In this document: piece after piece, positions 62,940-64,000 of the stretch
How positions within the stretch are numbered: the first letter of the stretch is position 1
How the letters are laid out: every line of letters begins with the position of its first letter
Source: Streptomyces sp. D2-8
GTDB taxonomy: Bacteria > Actinomycetota > Actinomycetes > Streptomycetales > Streptomycetaceae
NCBI RefSeq assembly: GCF_023184515.1
Contig: NZ_JAAHBP010000013.1
Location: 186,001-250,000, forward strand
Direction: 5' to 3'
Length of the DNA stretch: 64,000 bases
Program-made: the position numbers and the translations under genes
The notes under the pieces: generated by a model
The model's input: the letters and a program-made list of their open reading frames with translations, nothing else
Database searches by the model: none
Told to the model about the DNA's origin: nothing

Positions 62940-63410
62940 ATGCCTCGTAAGGGCCCCGCCCCGAAGCGCCCGGTCATCATCGACCCGGTCTACGGTTCTC
63001 CTCTGGTGACGTCGCTCATCAACAAGGTGCTGCTGAACGGCAAGCGCTCCACCGCCGAGCGCATCGTCTACGGTGCCATGGAGGGTCTGCGTGAGAAGAC
63101 GGGCAACGACCCGATCATCACGCTGAAGCGCGCGCTGGAGAACATCAAGCCGACCCTCGAGGTCAAGTCCCGCCGTGTCGGTGGTGCGACGTACCAGGTT
63201 CCGATCGAGGTCAAGCCCGGTCGCGCCAACACGCTCGCGCTGCGCTGGCTGGTCGGTTACTCCCGCGCCCGTCGCGAGAAGACCATGACCGAGCGTCTGC
63301 TCAACGAACTTCTCGACGCCTCCAACGGCCTCGGTGCCGCTGTGAAGAAGCGCGAGGACACCCACAAGATGGCCGAGTCCAACAAGGCCTTCGCGCACTA
63401 CCGCTGGTAG
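62940..63410 (+). CDS. rpsG: 30S ribosomal protein S7
   Basis: 156-aa S7, 16S head-binding primary assembly protein. PRKGPAPKRPVIIDPVYGSP at the start, VGGATYQVPIEVKPGRANTL and MAESNKAFAHYRW at the end are family-typical. ATG with AAGGAGAAG upstream inside the rpsL end. Confidence 0.98.
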   Translation: MPRKGPAPKRPVIIDPVYGSPLVTSLINKVLLNGKRSTAERIVYGAMEGLREKTGNDPIITLKRALENIKPTLEVKSRRVGGATYQVPIEVKPGRANTLALRWLVGYSRARREKTMTERLLNELLDASNGLGAAVKKREDTHKMAESNKAFAHYRW

Positions 63411-63449
63411 TCGCTACCCACATCGAGACCGAGAGAAGACTGAAGCCTT

Positions 63450-64000
63450 ATGGCTACCACTTCACTTGACCTGGCCAAGGTCCGCAACATCGGGATCATG
63501 GCCCACATCGACGCGGGCAAGACGACCACCACCGAGCGGATCCTGTTCTACACCGGCGTGTCGTACAAGATCGGTGAGGTCCACGACGGCGCTGCCACCA
63601 TGGACTGGATGGAGCAGGAGCAGGAGCGTGGCATCACGATCACGTCTGCTGCGACCACCTGTCACTGGCCGCTCGAGGACGACGACTACACCATCAACAT
63701 CATCGACACCCCGGGTCACGTCGACTTCACCGTCGAGGTGGAGCGCTCCCTGCGCGTGCTCGACGGTGCCGTGACGGTGTTCGACGGTGTCGCCGGTGTC
63801 GAGCCGCAGTCCGAGACGGTGTGGCGTCAGGCCGACCGTTACGGCGTGCCGCGTATCTGCTTCGTCAACAAGCTGGACCGTACCGGCGCCGAGTTCCACC
63901 GCTGCGTGGACATGATCTCGGACCGCCTGGGCGCGCAGCCGCTGGTCATGCAGCTGCCGATCGGTGCAGAGGCGGACTTCAAGGGCGTCATCGACCTCGT
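63450..64000 (+). CDS. fusA: Elongation factor G, N-terminal part
   Basis: First 183 codons of the translocation GTPase; the gene runs off the window. G1 is IMAHIDAGKTTTTERILFYT, G2 ERGITITSA, G3 IIDTPGHVDFTVEVERS, G4 FVNKLDRTG. ATG at 63450 after GAGAGAAG. It completes the rpsL-rpsG-fusA order of the str operon. Confidence 0.97.
   Translation, partial: MATTSLDLAKVRNIGIMAHIDAGKTTTTERILFYTGVSYKIGEVHDGAATMDWMEQEQERGITITSAATTCHWPLEDDDYTINIIDTPGHVDFTVEVERSLRVLDGAVTVFDGVAGVEPQSETVWRQADRYGVPRICFVNKLDRTGAEFHRCVDMISDRLGAQPLVMQLPIGAEADFKGVIDL

Overview
The window is a high-GC actinobacterial chromosome segment and almost certainly Streptomyces. The evidence is a strong G/C third-position bias with long antisense shadow ORFs, frequent GTG and TTG starts, 4-nt translational overlaps, leaderless regulator genes, and gene order I recognise from the S. 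coelicolor core (partial nuo cluster - htpX - yajQ - tRNA-Tyr - rpmG - murB - aspC - tRNA-Trp - secE - nusG - rplKA - rplJL - rpoBC - rpsL - rpsG - fusA). No transposase, integrase, CRISPR array or rRNA gene was seen.

Layout. 1-2083: end of a LolA-like gene and an ABC-2 exporter pair. 2087-11602: small metabolic and transport genes (FMN reductase, amidase, a P-loop/helical-repeat divergent pair, secreted M28 aminopeptidase, VOC/CGNR divergent pair, MFS and RarD exporters, NmrA-type quinone reductase with its HxlR regulator). 12106-15106: two-subunit 2-oxoacid:ferredoxin oxidoreductase (korAB). 15268-18974: one NarL-type response regulator with two paralogous sensor kinases. 19198-29635: ten-gene partial complex I operon nuoABCHIJKLMN, lacking nuoD, E, F and G, with a very long repetitive tail on NuoC. 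29888-33686: htpX, yccF, an APC permease, a GlsB-type protein and yajQ.

33907-40000: tRNA-Tyr (the family of site used by the SLP1 integrative plasmid, apparently empty here), then a variable stretch. It holds a heptamer repeat, a CAP-domain protein, a rifampicin monooxygenase of the Rox type preceded by an inverted repeat matching the rifamycin-associated element, a decayed and internally inverted prealbumin-repeat gene, an NAD(P)-binding protein and a cytosine-deaminase-like protein that has lost catalytic residues. 40043-41477: tRNA-Thr, tRNA-Met, rpmG and two MaoC-like dehydratase genes, as in mycobacterial rpmG-hadAB. 41590-44099: TetR-controlled MFS exporter with a DUF3291 gene. 44194-47916: murB, adenosine deaminase, aspartate aminotransferase. 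48223-64000: tRNA-Trp, secE-nusG-rplK-rplA, a lipoprotein, L10 leader-rplJ-rplL, rpoB-rpoC, a DUF1707 membrane protein, and rpsL-rpsG-fusA (fusA cut by the window end).

Functional links. korAB reduces ferredoxin and lies beside a complex I fragment without its NADH module, which suggests ferredoxin-linked electron input; this is inference. Rox inactivates rifamycins whose target, RpoB, is encoded about 17 kb away with an unaltered resistance-determining region. Several one-component regulators sit in divergent pairs with clear palindromes over their promoters (CGNR/VOC, HxlR/quinone reductase, TetR/MFS).
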